Shown here piece after piece: positions 10,198 to 21,012 of a stretch of 64,000 bases of DNA. The DNA is taken from the NCBI RefSeq assembly GCF_001547935.1, contig NZ_AP014635.1:310001-374000 (forward strand). Direction: 5' to 3'. The notes under the pieces were generated by a model. The model was not told the origin of the DNA. It worked only from the letters and a program-made list of their open reading frames with translations, and ran no database searches. The DNA is from Vibrio tritonius. Its GTDB lineage: Bacteria > Pseudomonadota > Gammaproteobacteria > Enterobacterales > Vibrionaceae. The position numbers were made by a program, and so were the translations under genes. Position 1 is the stretch's first letter. Every line of letters begins with the position of its first letter.

Positions 10198-10662
10198 ATG
10201 AACACCAAAACATTTACTCTGAAGAACGAACAAGACACCGTTAGTTTGGGCACTGCGTTGTCCAGATTATGTCGTCAGCAAACGACAATCTTTTTATATG
10301 GTGATCTTGGTGCGGGTAAGACGACATTTAGCCGAGGTTTTATTCGTGCATTGGGTCATCAGGGAAATGTTAAAAGTCCAACATATACGTTGGTTGAGCC
10401 TTACCAATTAGATAAATGGCAGGTTTATCACTTTGATCTTTACCGCCTAGCAGATCCTGAAGAGCTCGAGTTTATGGGGATTCGTGATTATTTTACGGAT
10501 GATGCTATCTGTTTGGTCGAATGGCCGGATAAGGGCCAGGGATTGTTGCCTGAGCCAAATTTGACTATCGATATTCGCTATGATGGAGAGCAGAGACAAG
10601 TTGCTATCACTGCGAATGACGAGTATGGACGTACCTTATTGAGCCAGTTGGAGTTATGTTGA
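10198..10662 (+). CDS. tsaE: tRNA threonylcarbamoyladenosine biosynthesis ATPase TsaE
   Basis: TsaE is the ATPase that works with TsaB and TsaD to add threonylcarbamoyl to A37 of ANN-reading tRNAs. The 154-residue protein carries a Walker A motif, GDLGAGKT (35-42), the switch-like [10 protein letters not shown] and the conserved VEWPDKG. It overlaps amiB by 7 bases (ATGTTGA), so the two are translationally coupled. Confidence 0.96.
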   Translation: MNTKTFTLKNEQDTVSLGTALSRLCRQQTTIFLYGDLGAGKTTFSRGFIRALGHQGNVKSPTYTLVEPYQLDKWQVYHFDLYRLADPEELEFMGIRDYFTDDAICLVEWPDKGQGLLPEPNLTIDIRYDGEQRQVAITANDEYGRTLLSQLELC

Positions 10663-12374
10663 TTGTTAACCGTTTTCGTATCGTAGTTTTTCTCTTTGGG
10701 CTCTTTTTAAGTGTGGTTTCAACGTTTGTTCAGGCAAACGTTTTAGAGGGGATTCGTGTTTGGCCCTCGCCAGATGAAACTCGTATTGTGATGGATGTGA
10801 AATCTGAAGTGACGTTCAGTTACTTCACTCTATCCAGTCCTAACCGGCTGGTGATTGATTTGAAATCCACATCATTACATACCAAATTGCCAATTAAAGT
10901 CACTGATAGTGCAATAGTGAAGCAGATTCGCGCGAGTTCACCTCCAGAGAAAGGCACTTATCGTTTGGTGATTGAATTGAGCAAACGAGTTTCGCCACAG
11001 CTCTTTACTTTGCCTCCAACACCAGGCGGCCAATATGGGCATCGTCTTGTGGTTGATTTGCCCAATGAAACTCCGAAAGAAGCGCAAGCTGCGAGTAATT
11101 CTATTGCGAAATTAAAAGCAAGTCGCGATATCTCTCAGTTATCGGGTAACGAAGACATTATTATTGCTGTTGACCCTGGTCATGGTGGTGAGGATCCCGG
11201 TTCAATCGGCCCAGGTCGTCGTTTTGAAAAAAACGTCACAATTGCTGTGGCAAAGAAATTAGCTGACTTAATTAACCAAGTTCCTGGGATGAAAGCGATT
11301 TTGACCCGATCTGGGGACTATTATGTCAGTTTGAACAAGCGAACCGAGATTGCTCGAAAACAAAAGGCGCATTTATTAGTCTCAATTCATGCAGACGCTT
11401 TTAGCTCTCCACAGCCTCGAGGAGCATCTGTTTTTGTTTTGAATACTCGTCGAGCGAATACTGAAATTGCTCGTTGGGTTGAAAATCACGAAGAACAGTC
11501 TGATTTACTGGGTGGTGCCGGAGCGGTGCTCGCGAAAAATACCAGTGATCGAAATATCAGCCAAACGTTATTGGATTTGCAATTTAGTCATTCCCAGAAA
11601 GAGGGTTTTACTCTTGCGACGGATATTATTAAGCAACTTAGTAAAGTTGCACATATGCATAAAAGAAAGCCTGTGAATGCAAGCTTGGCTGTATTGAAAT
11701 CTCCTGATATTCCTTCAGTGTTGGTTGAAACAGGGTTTATTTCGAACCCTACGGAAGAGCGTTTGTTGTTCCAAAGTTCACATCAAAACAAATTAGCTCG
11801 TGCAATTGCCACCGCGGTGGTGGATTACTTTAAAGGGAATCCACCAGAAGGCACTCTGTTCGCTAACCGCAATAAAACACACAACTATCGTGTCCAGCGG
11901 GGGGATTCACTCTCTATTATTGCTCATCGTTTTGGTATGTCAGTCGATGACATAAAAAAAGAGAACGCCCTAAAGAGTAATATGCTCAACATTGGACAAA
12001 TATTGCGAATACCTGGTGGGCACACTTCCATTGCGGTTCCTAAAGAGAGTTCTCCTGTTGAAACGAGAGTGATTACTCACGTAGTGCAATCGGGAGAGTA
12101 CTTGGGGCAAATAGCCAGTCGCTACAAAGTGTCAGTGGCCGATATAAAGGAAGAGAATAAGCTCAAGTCGAATACACTATGGATTGGGCAAAAACTCAAA
12201 ATTACAGTGAATCTTAAAGATCGACCAATTCGCAAGCATACTGTGGCGCGAGGTGAGTTCTTAGGTAAAATTGCTGCTAAATATGATGTCGGTGTCAGTA
12301 GTATTCGTAAAGCGAACCATCTTAAGTCTGATAGTTTGGCTATTGGCCAAGTACTAATCATCCCAAATAAATAA
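10656..12374 (+). CDS. amiB: N-acetylmuramoyl-L-alanine amidase with AMIN and three LysM domains
   Basis: A signal peptide (residues 1-27, ending VQA) is followed by an AMIN domain (about 30-135) that targets the septum and an Amidase_3 catalytic domain (about 168-392). Zinc and catalytic residues are H176, E191, H245 and E358. Three C-terminal LysM repeats (about 409-453, 472-516, 528-571) bind peptidoglycan; E. coli AmiB lacks them, but Vibrio amidases have such modules. It splits daughter-cell peptidoglycan and is activated by EnvC (1-909). It overlaps tsaE and is 7 bp from mutL. Confidence 0.95.
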   Translation: MLIVNRFRIVVFLFGLFLSVVSTFVQANVLEGIRVWPSPDETRIVMDVKSEVTFSYFTLSSPNRLVIDLKSTSLHTKLPIKVTDSAIVKQIRASSPPEKGTYRLVIELSKRVSPQLFTLPPTPGGQYGHRLVVDLPNETPKEAQAASNSIAKLKASRDISQLSGNEDIIIAVDPGHGGEDPGSIGPGRRFEKNVTIAVAKKLADLINQVPGMKAILTRSGDYYVSLNKRTEIARKQKAHLLVSIHADAFSSPQPRGASVFVLNTRRANTEIARWVENHEEQSDLLGGAGAVLAKNTSDRNISQTLLDLQFSHSQKEGFTLATDIIKQLSKVAHMHKRKPVNASLAVLKSPDIPSVLVETGFISNPTEERLLFQSSHQNKLARAIATAVVDYFKGNPPEGTLFANRNKTHNYRVQRGDSLSIIAHRFGMSVDDIKKENALKSNMLNIGQILRIPGGHTSIAVPKESSPVETRVITHVVQSGEYLGQIASRYKVSVADIKEENKLKSNTLWIGQKLKITVNLKDRPIRKHTVARGEFLGKIAAKYDVGVSSIRKANHLKSDSLAIGQVLIIPNK

Positions 12375-12381
12375 GCAAATC

Positions 12382-14361
12382 ATGGCAATCCAAATATTAC
12401 CTGCTCGTCTTGCCAACCAAATTGCGGCTGGTGAAGTTGTTGAAAGACCGGCTTCTGTTGTTAAAGAGTTGGTCGAAAATAGCTTGGACTCTGGAGCAAC
12501 CCGAATCGATATCGATATCGATAAAGGTGGCGCTAAGTTGATCCGTATTCGTGATAACGGTTGTGGCATTCCTAAAGATGAGCTCTCATTGGCGTTAAGT
12601 CGCCATGCGACGTCAAAGATTTCCAATCTTGATGATCTAGAAGCGATCATGAGTTTAGGATTTCGTGGTGAAGCGCTAGCAAGTATTAGTTCTGTTTCTC
12701 GTTTAACACTCACATCACGAACGACGGCGCAGGAAGAAGCATGGTCTGCTTATAGTGAAGGGCGAGACATGGCGGTTAAACTTCAGCCAGCGGCTCATCC
12801 TGTAGGCAGTACTGTAGAAGTGTTGGATCTCTTTTTTAATACTCCAGCTCGGCGCAAATTTTTACGTACGGAAAAAACGGAATTTTCTCATATTGATGAG
12901 TTGGTGAGGAGAATCGCACTTAGCCGTTTTGATGTGAGCTTTACATTGCGCCATAACGGCTCTGTCGTCAGGCAGTATCGTGCAGCTCAGACTCGTGCTC
13001 AAGAGGAGAAACGGATAGGTGCAGTATGTGGCAGTGCTTTTGCTCGGTCGATGTTGCGAGTGGATCTTGAGCATCAAGGACTGAAGTTATGTGGCTGGAT
13101 TACCACACCGGAAGGAGCTCGGCAGCAAAACGATCTACAATTTTGTTATGTGAACGGACGCATGATGAAGGATAAGTTGATCAATCATGCGATTCGTCAA
13201 AGCTACGAGACTAGCTTACGTCCTGATCAATATGCTACCTACGTTCTTTTTATTGAAATCGATCCGCATCAAGTGGACGTTAATGTCCATCCAGCAAAGC
13301 ACGAAGTTCGCTTTCATCAAGCCCGGTTAGTGCATGACTTTATTTATCAAGCTGTCAGTAGTGCGCTGTCTCAAGCATGTCATGTTGATGCAACAGTATT
13401 AAACGAAGCGGCGTTTCATTCTCCTGTTGAGGGTAACCCTGCGGATAAGTCTAAGTTAGATGAGATAGCGTCAGCTCCGGAGCGTCTATTAAATGCAGTA
13501 GAGCAAACACCGGCTTATCCTGGCCGTGCCGATTACGAAAAAACGAGATCAGAGAGCCGGTCAAATGAATCGCATTATCGAGTTCAAGAGCCAGCAGAAA
13601 ATCATCGTGATTGGCAACCTTCGAGTCGTCAAACTGAACGCAACAAGAAGGGGGAAAGGACCGGTGATAGTGCCCCGACGGCAGAGCAGGTTCGTGTATA
13701 TCAACAATTGATGCAAACGCCTGATGTTGAACCAGAGATTGTCGAGAATTCGACTTCTTATGAAGTCGTCTCTGATGTTACAACCGCACCGATTGAAAAG
13801 CTGGGTAAAGCTATCACTGTGATTCAAGGACAATTCCTAGTCATGGGATCGGCACAAGGTTGTGTATTGGTTTCTCTTGCTCAAGCAGAACGATTGAAGT
13901 TACTCGGCCAACTGGATGCATCGCATCAGGCTTTAAAGAGCCAGCCTTTGTTAGTACCGCTTTCGGTCAAAGTTGCTCCGAGTGAGTTGGTGGCGGTGGA
14001 ACGTTATCATGAACTGTTTTTGCAATTGGGGTTGGATTTTCAGCCGCGCACCAAGCAGACGGTGATGGTGATGGGAGTACCTCAACCAATTAGACAGCAA
14101 AACTTGCAACTTCTTGTGCCAGATCTGTTATCTTACGCGGCCTTAACTTTGAACGAGGATGCCCCTGCGTTGGATCATACTCAACTTACCGTATGGCTAA
14201 GTGACCGTGTTAAATCCACAAAAACTGACTACACTCTATCTGAGGCGATTCAGTTGATCTCAGAAATTGAGCAGTTGTGGCAAGGGAAACTCCCTTTGCA
14301 AGATGGGCACTTTGTTCGACCTATAGATTTTTCAGCGACTATTGCAGTATTGACTTCATGA
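12382..14361 (+). CDS. mutL: DNA mismatch repair protein MutL
   Basis: The 659-residue protein has an N-terminal GHKL ATPase with [20 protein letters not shown] and [14 protein letters not shown] low-complexity linker (about 345-465) leads to a C-terminal dimerisation domain. I see no DQHAxxExxxxE endonuclease motif, consistent with the MutH-dependent type that couples MutS recognition to MutH and UvrD. Its stop codon overlaps the miaA start (ATGA). Confidence 0.97.
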   Translation: MAIQILPARLANQIAAGEVVERPASVVKELVENSLDSGATRIDIDIDKGGAKLIRIRDNGCGIPKDELSLALSRHATSKISNLDDLEAIMSLGFRGEALASISSVSRLTLTSRTTAQEEAWSAYSEGRDMAVKLQPAAHPVGSTVEVLDLFFNTPARRKFLRTEKTEFSHIDELVRRIALSRFDVSFTLRHNGSVVRQYRAAQTRAQEEKRIGAVCGSAFARSMLRVDLEHQGLKLCGWITTPEGARQQNDLQFCYVNGRMMKDKLINHAIRQSYETSLRPDQYATYVLFIEIDPHQVDVNVHPAKHEVRFHQARLVHDFIYQAVSSALSQACHVDATVLNEAAFHSPVEGNPADKSKLDEIASAPERLLNAVEQTPAYPGRADYEKTRSESRSNESHYRVQEPAENHRDWQPSSRQTERNKKGERTGDSAPTAEQVRVYQQLMQTPDVEPEIVENSTSYEVVSDVTTAPIEKLGKAITVIQGQFLVMGSAQGCVLVSLAQAERLKLLGQLDASHQALKSQPLLVPLSVKVAPSELVAVERYHELFLQLGLDFQPRTKQTVMVMGVPQPIRQQNLQLLVPDLLSYAALTLNEDAPALDHTQLTVWLSDRVKSTKTDYTLSEAIQLISEIEQLWQGKLPLQDGHFVRPIDFSATIAVLTS

Positions 14362-15290
14362 CCAAACAACTACCTCTTGCCCTTTTTTTGATGGGACCTA
14401 CAGCGTCTGGTAAGACAGACCTAGCGATTCGACTGCGTGAAAAATATCCTGTCGATATTATTAGTGTAGATTCGGCTTTGATCTACAAAGGTATGGATAT
14501 TGGTACGGCAAAACCGACTGCTCAAGAGCTAGCGCAAGCGCCTCATGAATTGATCGATATTTTGGATCCTAGTGAATCCTATTCAGCGGCGGATTTTAGA
14601 CGTGATGCTTTAAACGAGATGAATGCCATTGTTGAGCGTGGGAGAATTCCCCTGCTTGTTGGTGGAACTATGTTGTATTACAAAGCATTACTGGAAGGTT
14701 TATCGCCGTTACCGGCAGCAGATCCCAAAATTCGGCAACAAATAGAGCAAGAAGCATTGACTAAGGGTTGGTCATTACTGCACGATGAGCTAAAGATGAT
14801 TGATCCAGTGTCAGCTGATCGGATTCATCCTAATGATCCACAACGGTTATCAAGGGCATTGGAAGTTTATCGAATTTCGGGTAAAACTTTAACTGAACTG
14901 ACCGAAACGAAAGGGGAGGCAATTCCTTTTCGAGTTAAGCAGTTTGCAATTGCTCCCAAGGAAAGGGCAGAACTGCATCGTCGTATTGAACTGCGGTTCG
15001 AAAAAATGGTCGAAGCAGGGTTTGAAGATGAAGTGAAAGAGCTCTATTCACGAAAAGATCTTCATCCTGATTTACCATCGATTCGCTGTGTTGGATATCG
15101 TCAGATGTGGGACTACTTAGATGGGAATTGCAGTTTGGATGAAGCGGTTTTTCGCGGCATCTGTGCAACCCGTCAATTGGCCAAGCGGCAGATCACCTGG
15201 TTACGCAGCTGGGATGATTTAACTTGGTTAGATAGCGAGAACATTGAGCACGCCTTAGAAACTCTCTCAAATGCCATAGCATCAGATTGA
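14358..15290 (+). CDS. miaA: tRNA dimethylallyltransferase
   Basis: MiaA transfers dimethylallyl to N6 of A37 in UNN-reading tRNAs. The ATG at 14358 overlaps the mutL stop and gives 310 residues. The P-loop GPTASGKT (13-20) follows immediately, as in the family, so the upstream extension of the frame is not used. [16 protein letters not shown] and the RHP-type region [17 protein letters not shown] are also present. Confidence 0.97.
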   Translation: MTKQLPLALFLMGPTASGKTDLAIRLREKYPVDIISVDSALIYKGMDIGTAKPTAQELAQAPHELIDILDPSESYSAADFRRDALNEMNAIVERGRIPLLVGGTMLYYKALLEGLSPLPAADPKIRQQIEQEALTKGWSLLHDELKMIDPVSADRIHPNDPQRLSRALEVYRISGKTLTELTETKGEAIPFRVKQFAIAPKERAELHRRIELRFEKMVEAGFEDEVKELYSRKDLHPDLPSIRCVGYRQMWDYLDGNCSLDEAVFRGICATRQLAKRQITWLRSWDDLTWLDSENIEHALETLSNAIASD

Positions 15291-15300
15291 GTAAGCTGTG

Positions 15301-15382
15301 TATAATGGAATCGCTTTTGCGTAATGTGCCCTGTAAGGGATCCGTTACTTGAACTTGGCTATGTGTGCCCCAATAACGGATC
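15301..15382 (+). promoter_or_regulatory. hfq upstream region: -10 element and structured leader
   Basis: A perfect TATAAT lies at 15301-15306, 10 bp past the miaA stop; no good -35 is seen. Downstream a 9-bp perfect inverted repeat, GATCCGTTA (15339-15347) and TAACGGATC (15374-15382), can extend with CCCT/AGGG across a bulge. There is no clean T-run after it, so it is better read as a leader structure than a terminator. Confidence 0.4.
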
Positions 15383-15452
15383 AGGGTGTTTTCATTCGTT
15401 TAGCTCAGATGTAAAGGCCGCACAGAACTCTAGTGCACCGCTAGCTAAATAA

Positions 15453-15746
<294 letters not shown>

Positions 15747-15777
15747 TTAAGAAGTTTATTTATAAGGAGTTGATAGC

Positions 15778-17067
15778 TTGTTTGACCGTTATGAATCCGG
15801 GGAGCGAGCCGTACTTGTTCATATCAACTTCACGCAAGAGGGTGAATGGGCTGATCTTAGCGAATTTGAAATGCTAGTATCATCCGCCGGAGTATCGACA
15901 CTGCAAGTCATTACTGGCAGTCGTCAATCTCCGCACCCTAAATATTATGTCGGTGAAGGTAAGGCCCAAGAAATCGCGGCTGCAGTGCGAGCTGTAGAAG
16001 CGGATATTGTGCTCTTCAACCACGCCCTATCTCCAGCCCAAGAGCGTAACCTTGAACAGTTATGTCAATGTCGAGTGATTGATCGTACGGGATTAATCTT
16101 AGATATCTTTGCGCAGCGAGCGCGTACCCACGAAGGTAAGTTACAAGTTGAATTGGCACAATTGCGCCATTTATCGACTCGATTAATTCGTGGTTGGACG
16201 CACTTGGAGCGCCAAAAAGGCGGGATTGGTTTACGTGGCCCTGGTGAAACTCAGTTAGAAACTGACCGACGTTTGTTGCGTGAACGTATCAAAGCAATTT
16301 TGCGTCGCCTCGACAAAGTGGCGAAGCAACGAGAACAAGGTCGCCGAGCACGAAACCGCGCGGATATCCCAACCATATCTTTGGTTGGTTACACCAACGC
16401 GGGAAAATCTACCCTGTTTAACCGCATTACTGAAGCGGGGGTTTATGCAGCCGATCAGCTGTTTGCCACATTAGATCCTACACTAAGAAAGATCGAACTG
16501 GCGGATGTCGGCCCAGCAATCTTGGCTGACACAGTTGGGTTTATTCGTCACCTTCCGCATGATCTTGTGGCCGCTTTTAAAGCGACGTTACAAGAAACAC
16601 AAGAAGCTGACATTTTGTTACATGTTATCGATGCAAGTGATGACCGCTTTCGTGAGAATATTGAAGCGGTTAATGACGTGTTAGTAGAGATCGACGCTAG
16701 TGAAGTGCCGACGCTACTTGTCATGAATAAGATCGATAATCTAGACAATCCTCAACCTCGTATTGAACGTGACGATGAAGGGGTACCTAAAGTTGTTTGG
16801 TTATCAGCAATGGACGGTATCGGAATTGATCTTCTATTTGAGGCATTGACTGAACGTTTAGCCAGTCAAATCGTTGAACATAGTTTGTGTATTCCACCAC
16901 AGCTTTTTGGTCGAATTCGCAGTATTTTCTTCGAAATGAACTGTATTAAGCAGGAAGAATATGATCCAGAAGGCAATTTATTGATAACAGTTCGTCTACA
17001 ACAGGTGGATTGGTCTAGACTAGAGAAAAGAGAAGCAGCAGTTTTGCGTGACTTTATAGTTACTTAA
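15778..17067 (+). CDS. hflX: Ribosome-rescue/splitting GTPase HflX
   Basis: HflX is a 50S-binding GTPase that splits stalled ribosomes under stress. The 429-residue protein has the N-terminal HflX domain, a glycine-rich segment (KGGIGLRGPGETQLETDRR), then the G domain with GYTNAGKSTLFN, DTVGFIRHLP and NKID. The start is TTG at 15778, with AAGGAG 8 bases upstream and MFDRYESGERAVLVHI as in E. coli. Confidence 0.97.
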   Translation: MFDRYESGERAVLVHINFTQEGEWADLSEFEMLVSSAGVSTLQVITGSRQSPHPKYYVGEGKAQEIAAAVRAVEADIVLFNHALSPAQERNLEQLCQCRVIDRTGLILDIFAQRARTHEGKLQVELAQLRHLSTRLIRGWTHLERQKGGIGLRGPGETQLETDRRLLRERIKAILRRLDKVAKQREQGRRARNRADIPTISLVGYTNAGKSTLFNRITEAGVYAADQLFATLDPTLRKIELADVGPAILADTVGFIRHLPHDLVAAFKATLQETQEADILLHVIDASDDRFRENIEAVNDVLVEIDASEVPTLLVMNKIDNLDNPQPRIERDDEGVPKVVWLSAMDGIGIDLLFEALTERLASQIVEHSLCIPPQLFGRIRSIFFEMNCIKQEEYDPEGNLLITVRLQQVDWSRLEKREAAVLRDFIVT

Positions 17068-17112
17068 ATGACTGCTAGAGTATAACGTCATATCAAATGA
17101 TGGAGCTTTCTA

Positions 17113-18312
17113 ATGGCGTGGAATGAGCCTGGTAATAACAACGGCAACAATGGCCGCGATAATGACCCTTGGGGTAACAATAATCGTGGTAATAATGGTG
17201 GCCGCGAGCAAGGTCCTCCGGATTTAGACGAAGTCTTTAATAAGCTGAGTCAAAAGCTTGGAGGCAAGTTTGGTAAGAAGGGTGGCGGTAAAGGTCCTTC
17301 TTTTTCGAATGGCGGATTCATCGGTATTGGTGTCATTGCGCTTATCGCCGTTGTCATTTGGGTCTTTGCCGGTTTTTACACCATAGGTGAAGCCGAGCGT
17401 GGTGTAGTGCTACGTTTAGGCAAATACGATCGTATTGTTGATCCTGGTTTGAACTGGCGTCCGCGCTTTATTGACCAAGTTACCCCTGTTAATGTTCAAG
17501 CGATTCGCTCACTACGCGCGTCGGGTTTGATGTTAACAAAAGATGAGAACGTAGTTACCGTTTCAATGGATGTTCAATATCGTGTGTCTGACCCGTACAA
17601 ATATTTGTATGTGGTGACCAACGCGGATGATAGCTTACGTCAAGCAACTGACTCTGCATTACGTGCAGTTATTGGTGACTCCTTGATGGATAGTATCTTG
17701 ACTAGTGGCCGTCAACAAATTCGTCAGACAACTCAACAAACGCTAAATGACATTATCGACTCTTACGATATGGGCGTTTCGATTGTTGATGTGAACTTCC
17801 AATCGGCTCGTCCACCAGAGCAAGTTAAAGATGCCTTTGACGATGCTATCGCGGCTCGAGAAGATGAAGAACGTTTCATTCGCGAAGCAGAAGCGTACAA
17901 AAACGAAATTCTGCCAAAAGCGACTGGTCGTGCTGAGCGTTTGAAGAAAGAAGCACAAGGTTACAGTGAAAAAACCATTAACGAAGCGTTAGGTCAAGTT
18001 GCTCAATTCGAGAAATTATTACCTGAATATGAAGCGGCGCCTAAAGTCACTCGTGATCGTCTCTACTTGGATACGATGGAGAAAGTCTACTCAAGCACTT
18101 CAAAAGTGCTGATTGACTCGAAATCTAGCGGTAACTTGCTGTATTTGCCTTTGGATAAGCTGACAGAGAAAGCATCAAAGTCACAAGGTAGTAGTCAATC
18201 AGACTCTTCTATCTATGATTCGGTGACAGTGGATTCACAAAGCTCGAGCAGTTCAAAGAGTAATTCAGATTCTCAATCACGCACTAACGATTCACGTCAA
18301 GGGAGATACTAA
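17113..18312 (+). CDS. hflK: FtsH protease modulator HflK
   Basis: HflK is the larger SPFH-domain subunit of the HflKC complex that cages FtsH in the inner membrane. The 399-residue protein has a glycine- and asparagine-rich N-terminus, one membrane segment at about 69-90, a stomatin/prohibitin domain, a coiled coil and a serine-rich C-terminal tail. hflC follows 2 bp after the stop. Confidence 0.96.
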   Translation: MAWNEPGNNNGNNGRDNDPWGNNNRGNNGGREQGPPDLDEVFNKLSQKLGGKFGKKGGGKGPSFSNGGFIGIGVIALIAVVIWVFAGFYTIGEAERGVVLRLGKYDRIVDPGLNWRPRFIDQVTPVNVQAIRSLRASGLMLTKDENVVTVSMDVQYRVSDPYKYLYVVTNADDSLRQATDSALRAVIGDSLMDSILTSGRQQIRQTTQQTLNDIIDSYDMGVSIVDVNFQSARPPEQVKDAFDDAIAAREDEERFIREAEAYKNEILPKATGRAERLKKEAQGYSEKTINEALGQVAQFEKLLPEYEAAPKVTRDRLYLDTMEKVYSSTSKVLIDSKSSGNLLYLPLDKLTEKASKSQGSSQSDSSIYDSVTVDSQSSSSSKSNSDSQSRTNDSRQGRY

Positions 18313-18314
18313 GC

Positions 18315-19298
18315 ATGCGTAAGTTAATGATCCCAGCGGTTGTCGTTGTTCTGGCGTTACTGCTTATGTCGATGTTTGTTATCCCTGAAGGTGAACGTGG
18401 TATCGTTATTCGTTTTGGTAAGGTTCTGAAAAACGAACAAGATCTTTCGAAGATATACGAACCCGGCTTGCACTTTAAAATGCCAATGTTTGATCGAGTA
18501 AAAACGTTAGACGCTCGTATCCAAACAATGGATGGCCGTTCAGACCGTTTTGTTACTTCAGAGAAAAAAGACGTTATCATCGACTCTTATGTGAAATGGC
18601 GTATTCAAGACTTTGGTCGTTACTACTTGGCTACAGGTGGTGGTAATACTCTAACAGCTGAAGCGCTATTGGAACGTAAGGTAACAGACGTATTGCGTGC
18701 AGAAATCGGTTCGCGAGAAATTAAGCAGATTGTTTCTGGTCCGCGTAACGATGATATTTTGCCTGACAGTACTGATGCGGATGTAGTGACCACAGAAGCG
18801 GCAAAAGAAGCGTTGGAAGTGGATGGTCAGCGTGACCAAATCATGGCTAACGTTTTGAAAGATACACAACAGAGCGCGGCAAAAGATTTAGGTGTATATG
18901 TGGTTGATTTCCGTATGAAGAAAATCAACTTACCTGATGAAATTAGCGAGTCTATCTATCGTCGTATGCGTGCTGAACGTGAATCTGTTGCACGTAAACA
19001 CCGCTCTCAAGGTCGTGAAAAAGCCGAAGTTATTCGTGCTCAAGCAGAACTTGAAGTGGCAACTATCTTGGCAGAAGCAGATAAAACAGCACGTGTAACA
19101 CGTGGTGGTGCAGACGCTAAAGCTGCTAAGATTTACGCTAACGCGTACAACGAATCTCCAGAGTTCTTTAGTTTCCTTCGCTCATTGCAGGCATATGAGA
19201 AATCATTCGACAGTAAGAGTGATATCTTAGTTCTTGATCCGAAGAGTGATTTCTTCAAATACATGAACGATGCTAAAGGCACTGTGAAATCGAAATAA
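18315..19298 (+). CDS. hflC: FtsH protease modulator HflC
   Basis: The 327-residue partner of HflK has an N-terminal membrane anchor (about residues 4-21) and an SPFH domain starting PEGERGIVIRFGKV. An alanine-rich coiled coil follows at about 230-280. It ends the hfq-hflXKC series and is followed by a strong terminator. purA, which lies further on in E. coli, is not present here. Confidence 0.96.
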   Translation: MRKLMIPAVVVVLALLLMSMFVIPEGERGIVIRFGKVLKNEQDLSKIYEPGLHFKMPMFDRVKTLDARIQTMDGRSDRFVTSEKKDVIIDSYVKWRIQDFGRYYLATGGGNTLTAEALLERKVTDVLRAEIGSREIKQIVSGPRNDDILPDSTDADVVTTEAAKEALEVDGQRDQIMANVLKDTQQSAAKDLGVYVVDFRMKKINLPDEISESIYRRMRAERESVARKHRSQGREKAEVIRAQAELEVATILAEADKTARVTRGGADAKAAKIYANAYNESPEFFSFLRSLQAYEKSFDSKSDILVLDPKSDFFKYMNDAKGTVKSK

Positions 19299-19321
19299 CG
19301 GCAAGTTCTAACCCATATAAC

Positions 19322-19349
19322 AAAAGGTCCCGAAAGGGGCCTTTTTTGT
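19322..19349 (+). terminator. Terminator after hflC
   Basis: GGTCCC-GAAA-GGGGCC stem followed by six T, 25 bp past the hflC stop. Confidence 0.88.
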
Positions 19350-19426
19350 TCTATTGCCAGATAGGTATACAAAAAACAATGGGTTATCTTGGTTCAATCA
19401 ATTTGGGGAAATGAGGTGGGCGTGAT

Positions 19427-19609
19427 ATGAAAACTGTATTGGGTGTGCTTGGTGTGGTGTTGATTATTGAAGGTATTGGTCCTTTGTTGGCACCACAAGG
19501 GTGGAGAGCTATGATCGCACAATTGAGCCAGCAACCAGACCAGCAATTACGCCGCATAGGTGGTTGTTTAGTGGTTGCTGGCGTGGTGATGGCTCATTTC
19601 TTTTTGTAA
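19427..19609 (+). CDS. DUF2065 small membrane protein (YjeT-like)
   Basis: The 60-residue protein has two hydrophobic helices (about 3-23 and 44-60) separated by a short polar loop. It matches the DUF2065 family that follows hflC in many gammaproteobacteria. A GAGG lies before the ATG. Its function is unknown; a membrane role near HflKC is only suggested by position. Confidence 0.8.
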   Translation: MKTVLGVLGVVLIIEGIGPLLAPQGWRAMIAQLSQQPDQQLRRIGGCLVVAGVVMAHFFL

Positions 19610-19665
19610 GCAATTCCATGAAATTACTATCGAATTTTATGCCGATTGATATGATGCAAGGATCA

Positions 19666-19893
19666 TTAATAGTGCGGTGGTGGTGTTTCTTCCGATTGAT
19701 CGGCGATATTTGAGGAACTCATATTTTTGATTTTTCCCACCATGTATCTCATCTGATCTTGCATCTTGCTGATCGTTAATTGCTGTTGGCTCAATGCATC
19801 ATTGAGCTCGCTAATGGTCTGCTCTTGAAAGGCGAGTTGGCATTCTAAATCGTCTATACGTTGTTGCAGTTGTGTCGTTGATTCATCTGTCAT
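19666..19893 (-). CDS. slyX: SlyX family protein
   Basis: The 75-residue protein is almost entirely coiled coil (heptads from about residue 6 to 55) and ends with the SlyX tail SEETPPPHY. The function is unknown. The ATG at 19893 lies 2 bp after the stop of the upstream WD40 gene, so the two are likely co-translated. In E. coli slyX also neighbours fkpA. An upstream start (19914) exists, but the preferred one has the better family fit. Confidence 0.88.
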   Translation of the reverse strand: MTDESTTQLQQRIDDLECQLAFQEQTISELNDALSQQQLTISKMQDQMRYMVGKIKNMSSSNIADQSEETPPPHY

Positions 19894-19895
19894 GA

Positions 19896-20879
19896 TTACT
19901 CTTCGAATTTCCAAGCTTGAGCAATCCCAGCGGAAGACGCTGAGATAATGCGTTGTTGTTTATCTAATGTGGCATCATACACTACCGCTCGAGGAGGTCG
20001 TGCATCTTTTCTAGGTTTGGTTTCAAAAGAGTCTTGGCGTTTGCCTGTATGGGTATTCCAAATGTCGATACGACTTGAAGGTGTTCCTGTAATTAAGTAT
20101 CGGCCATCATCGCTAAAACGGGCACTAGAGAAGATTAACTGACGCGAAAAACTGCTTAAGGTTGCTTCTTTTTTGCCGGTTTTCAAATTCCAAATAAACG
20201 CGTCCTTTCCGTCATCTGACGTAAACGCGTACTCTCCATCACGCTGCAACGCGACTCTATTCACTCTGTGTTCATGTTTAAACGTTAAGATGATTTGAGC
20301 GGTTTGGGTATCCCAGAGATAAGCAATGTAGTCATTGCCCCCAGTTAAGGCGTATCGACCGTTAGGAGAAAGCGCAACGGTGTTCACTTTCTCATTATGA
20401 GCAAGGAACTCTATACGTCTCCCGCTGACTAAGTCGACGTAGATGGCTTTTCCATTGGATAATCCCAATAGAATTTGCTGTCCGTCACTGGATATATCTA
20501 TATCGCGGATTAGGCCGTCAGACACTGACCACAGTCCTTTTGCCTGTGCCATGCCCAAATCCCAAACAGCGAAGTCGGCTTGAGTAGCCGTCACCGCATA
20601 GCGATCGTTATCTGAGATACGTATGTTAATCACCGTATTGGCGTCGGGATCTTGTGCGCCTAAATCGGCCAGACGTTTACGTTCTGTTAGATCCCACAAT
20701 ATTAATTGATGTTCTTTCGAGTAAATTAGAGCAAAGCGTCCGTCGCGACTTAAGCCAAAAGCGGTGGAACCATTGGGCTCGAGATCCCATTCTTCAACAG
20801 AATTACTCGTGAAAAAACACCCAGTTAACGTCATGATGACAAACGTATATAGGATGAGATGAGAAATTATTGGTTTCAC
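19896..20879 (-). CDS. WD40-repeat lipoprotein
   Basis: The 327-residue protein has a lipoprotein signal ending in LTGC (lipidated C21, followed by F, so probably sorted to the outer membrane). At least five WD40-type blades follow, for example [17 protein letters not shown] and [14 protein letters not shown] periplasmic propeller scaffold is likely; no catalytic motif is seen. It resembles a conserved Vibrio protein of unknown role. It is divergent from fkpA and 2 bp upstream of slyX. Confidence 0.85.
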   Translation of the reverse strand: MKPIISHLILYTFVIMTLTGCFFTSNSVEEWDLEPNGSTAFGLSRDGRFALIYSKEHQLILWDLTERKRLADLGAQDPDANTVINIRISDNDRYAVTATQADFAVWDLGMAQAKGLWSVSDGLIRDIDISSDGQQILLGLSNGKAIYVDLVSGRRIEFLAHNEKVNTVALSPNGRYALTGGNDYIAYLWDTQTAQIILTFKHEHRVNRVALQRDGEYAFTSDDGKDAFIWNLKTGKKEATLSSFSRQLIFSSARFSDDGRYLITGTPSSRIDIWNTHTGKRQDSFETKPRKDARPPRAVVYDATLDKQQRIISASSAGIAQAWKFEE

Positions 20880-21012
20880 GTTTAATATTCCACTTAGTAT
20901 AAAGACAATCGCATAACATAAAGCTATATTGGTACAATTGTGCGTTGTGCACCAATGGAAAACTCAGTTTTGTGCACAATCCAATAGGACTGCCGAATAA
21001 TTGGAGAATTTG

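Noticed and set aside
13561..13833. 90-codon minus-strand ORF inside mutL
   Set aside because: Antisense shadow over the variable MutL linker, no ribosome binding site.
20940..21012. Possible sigma-E promoter for fkpA
   Set aside because: Only a distorted GGAAAACT resembles the -35 GGAACTT and no matching -10 was found.
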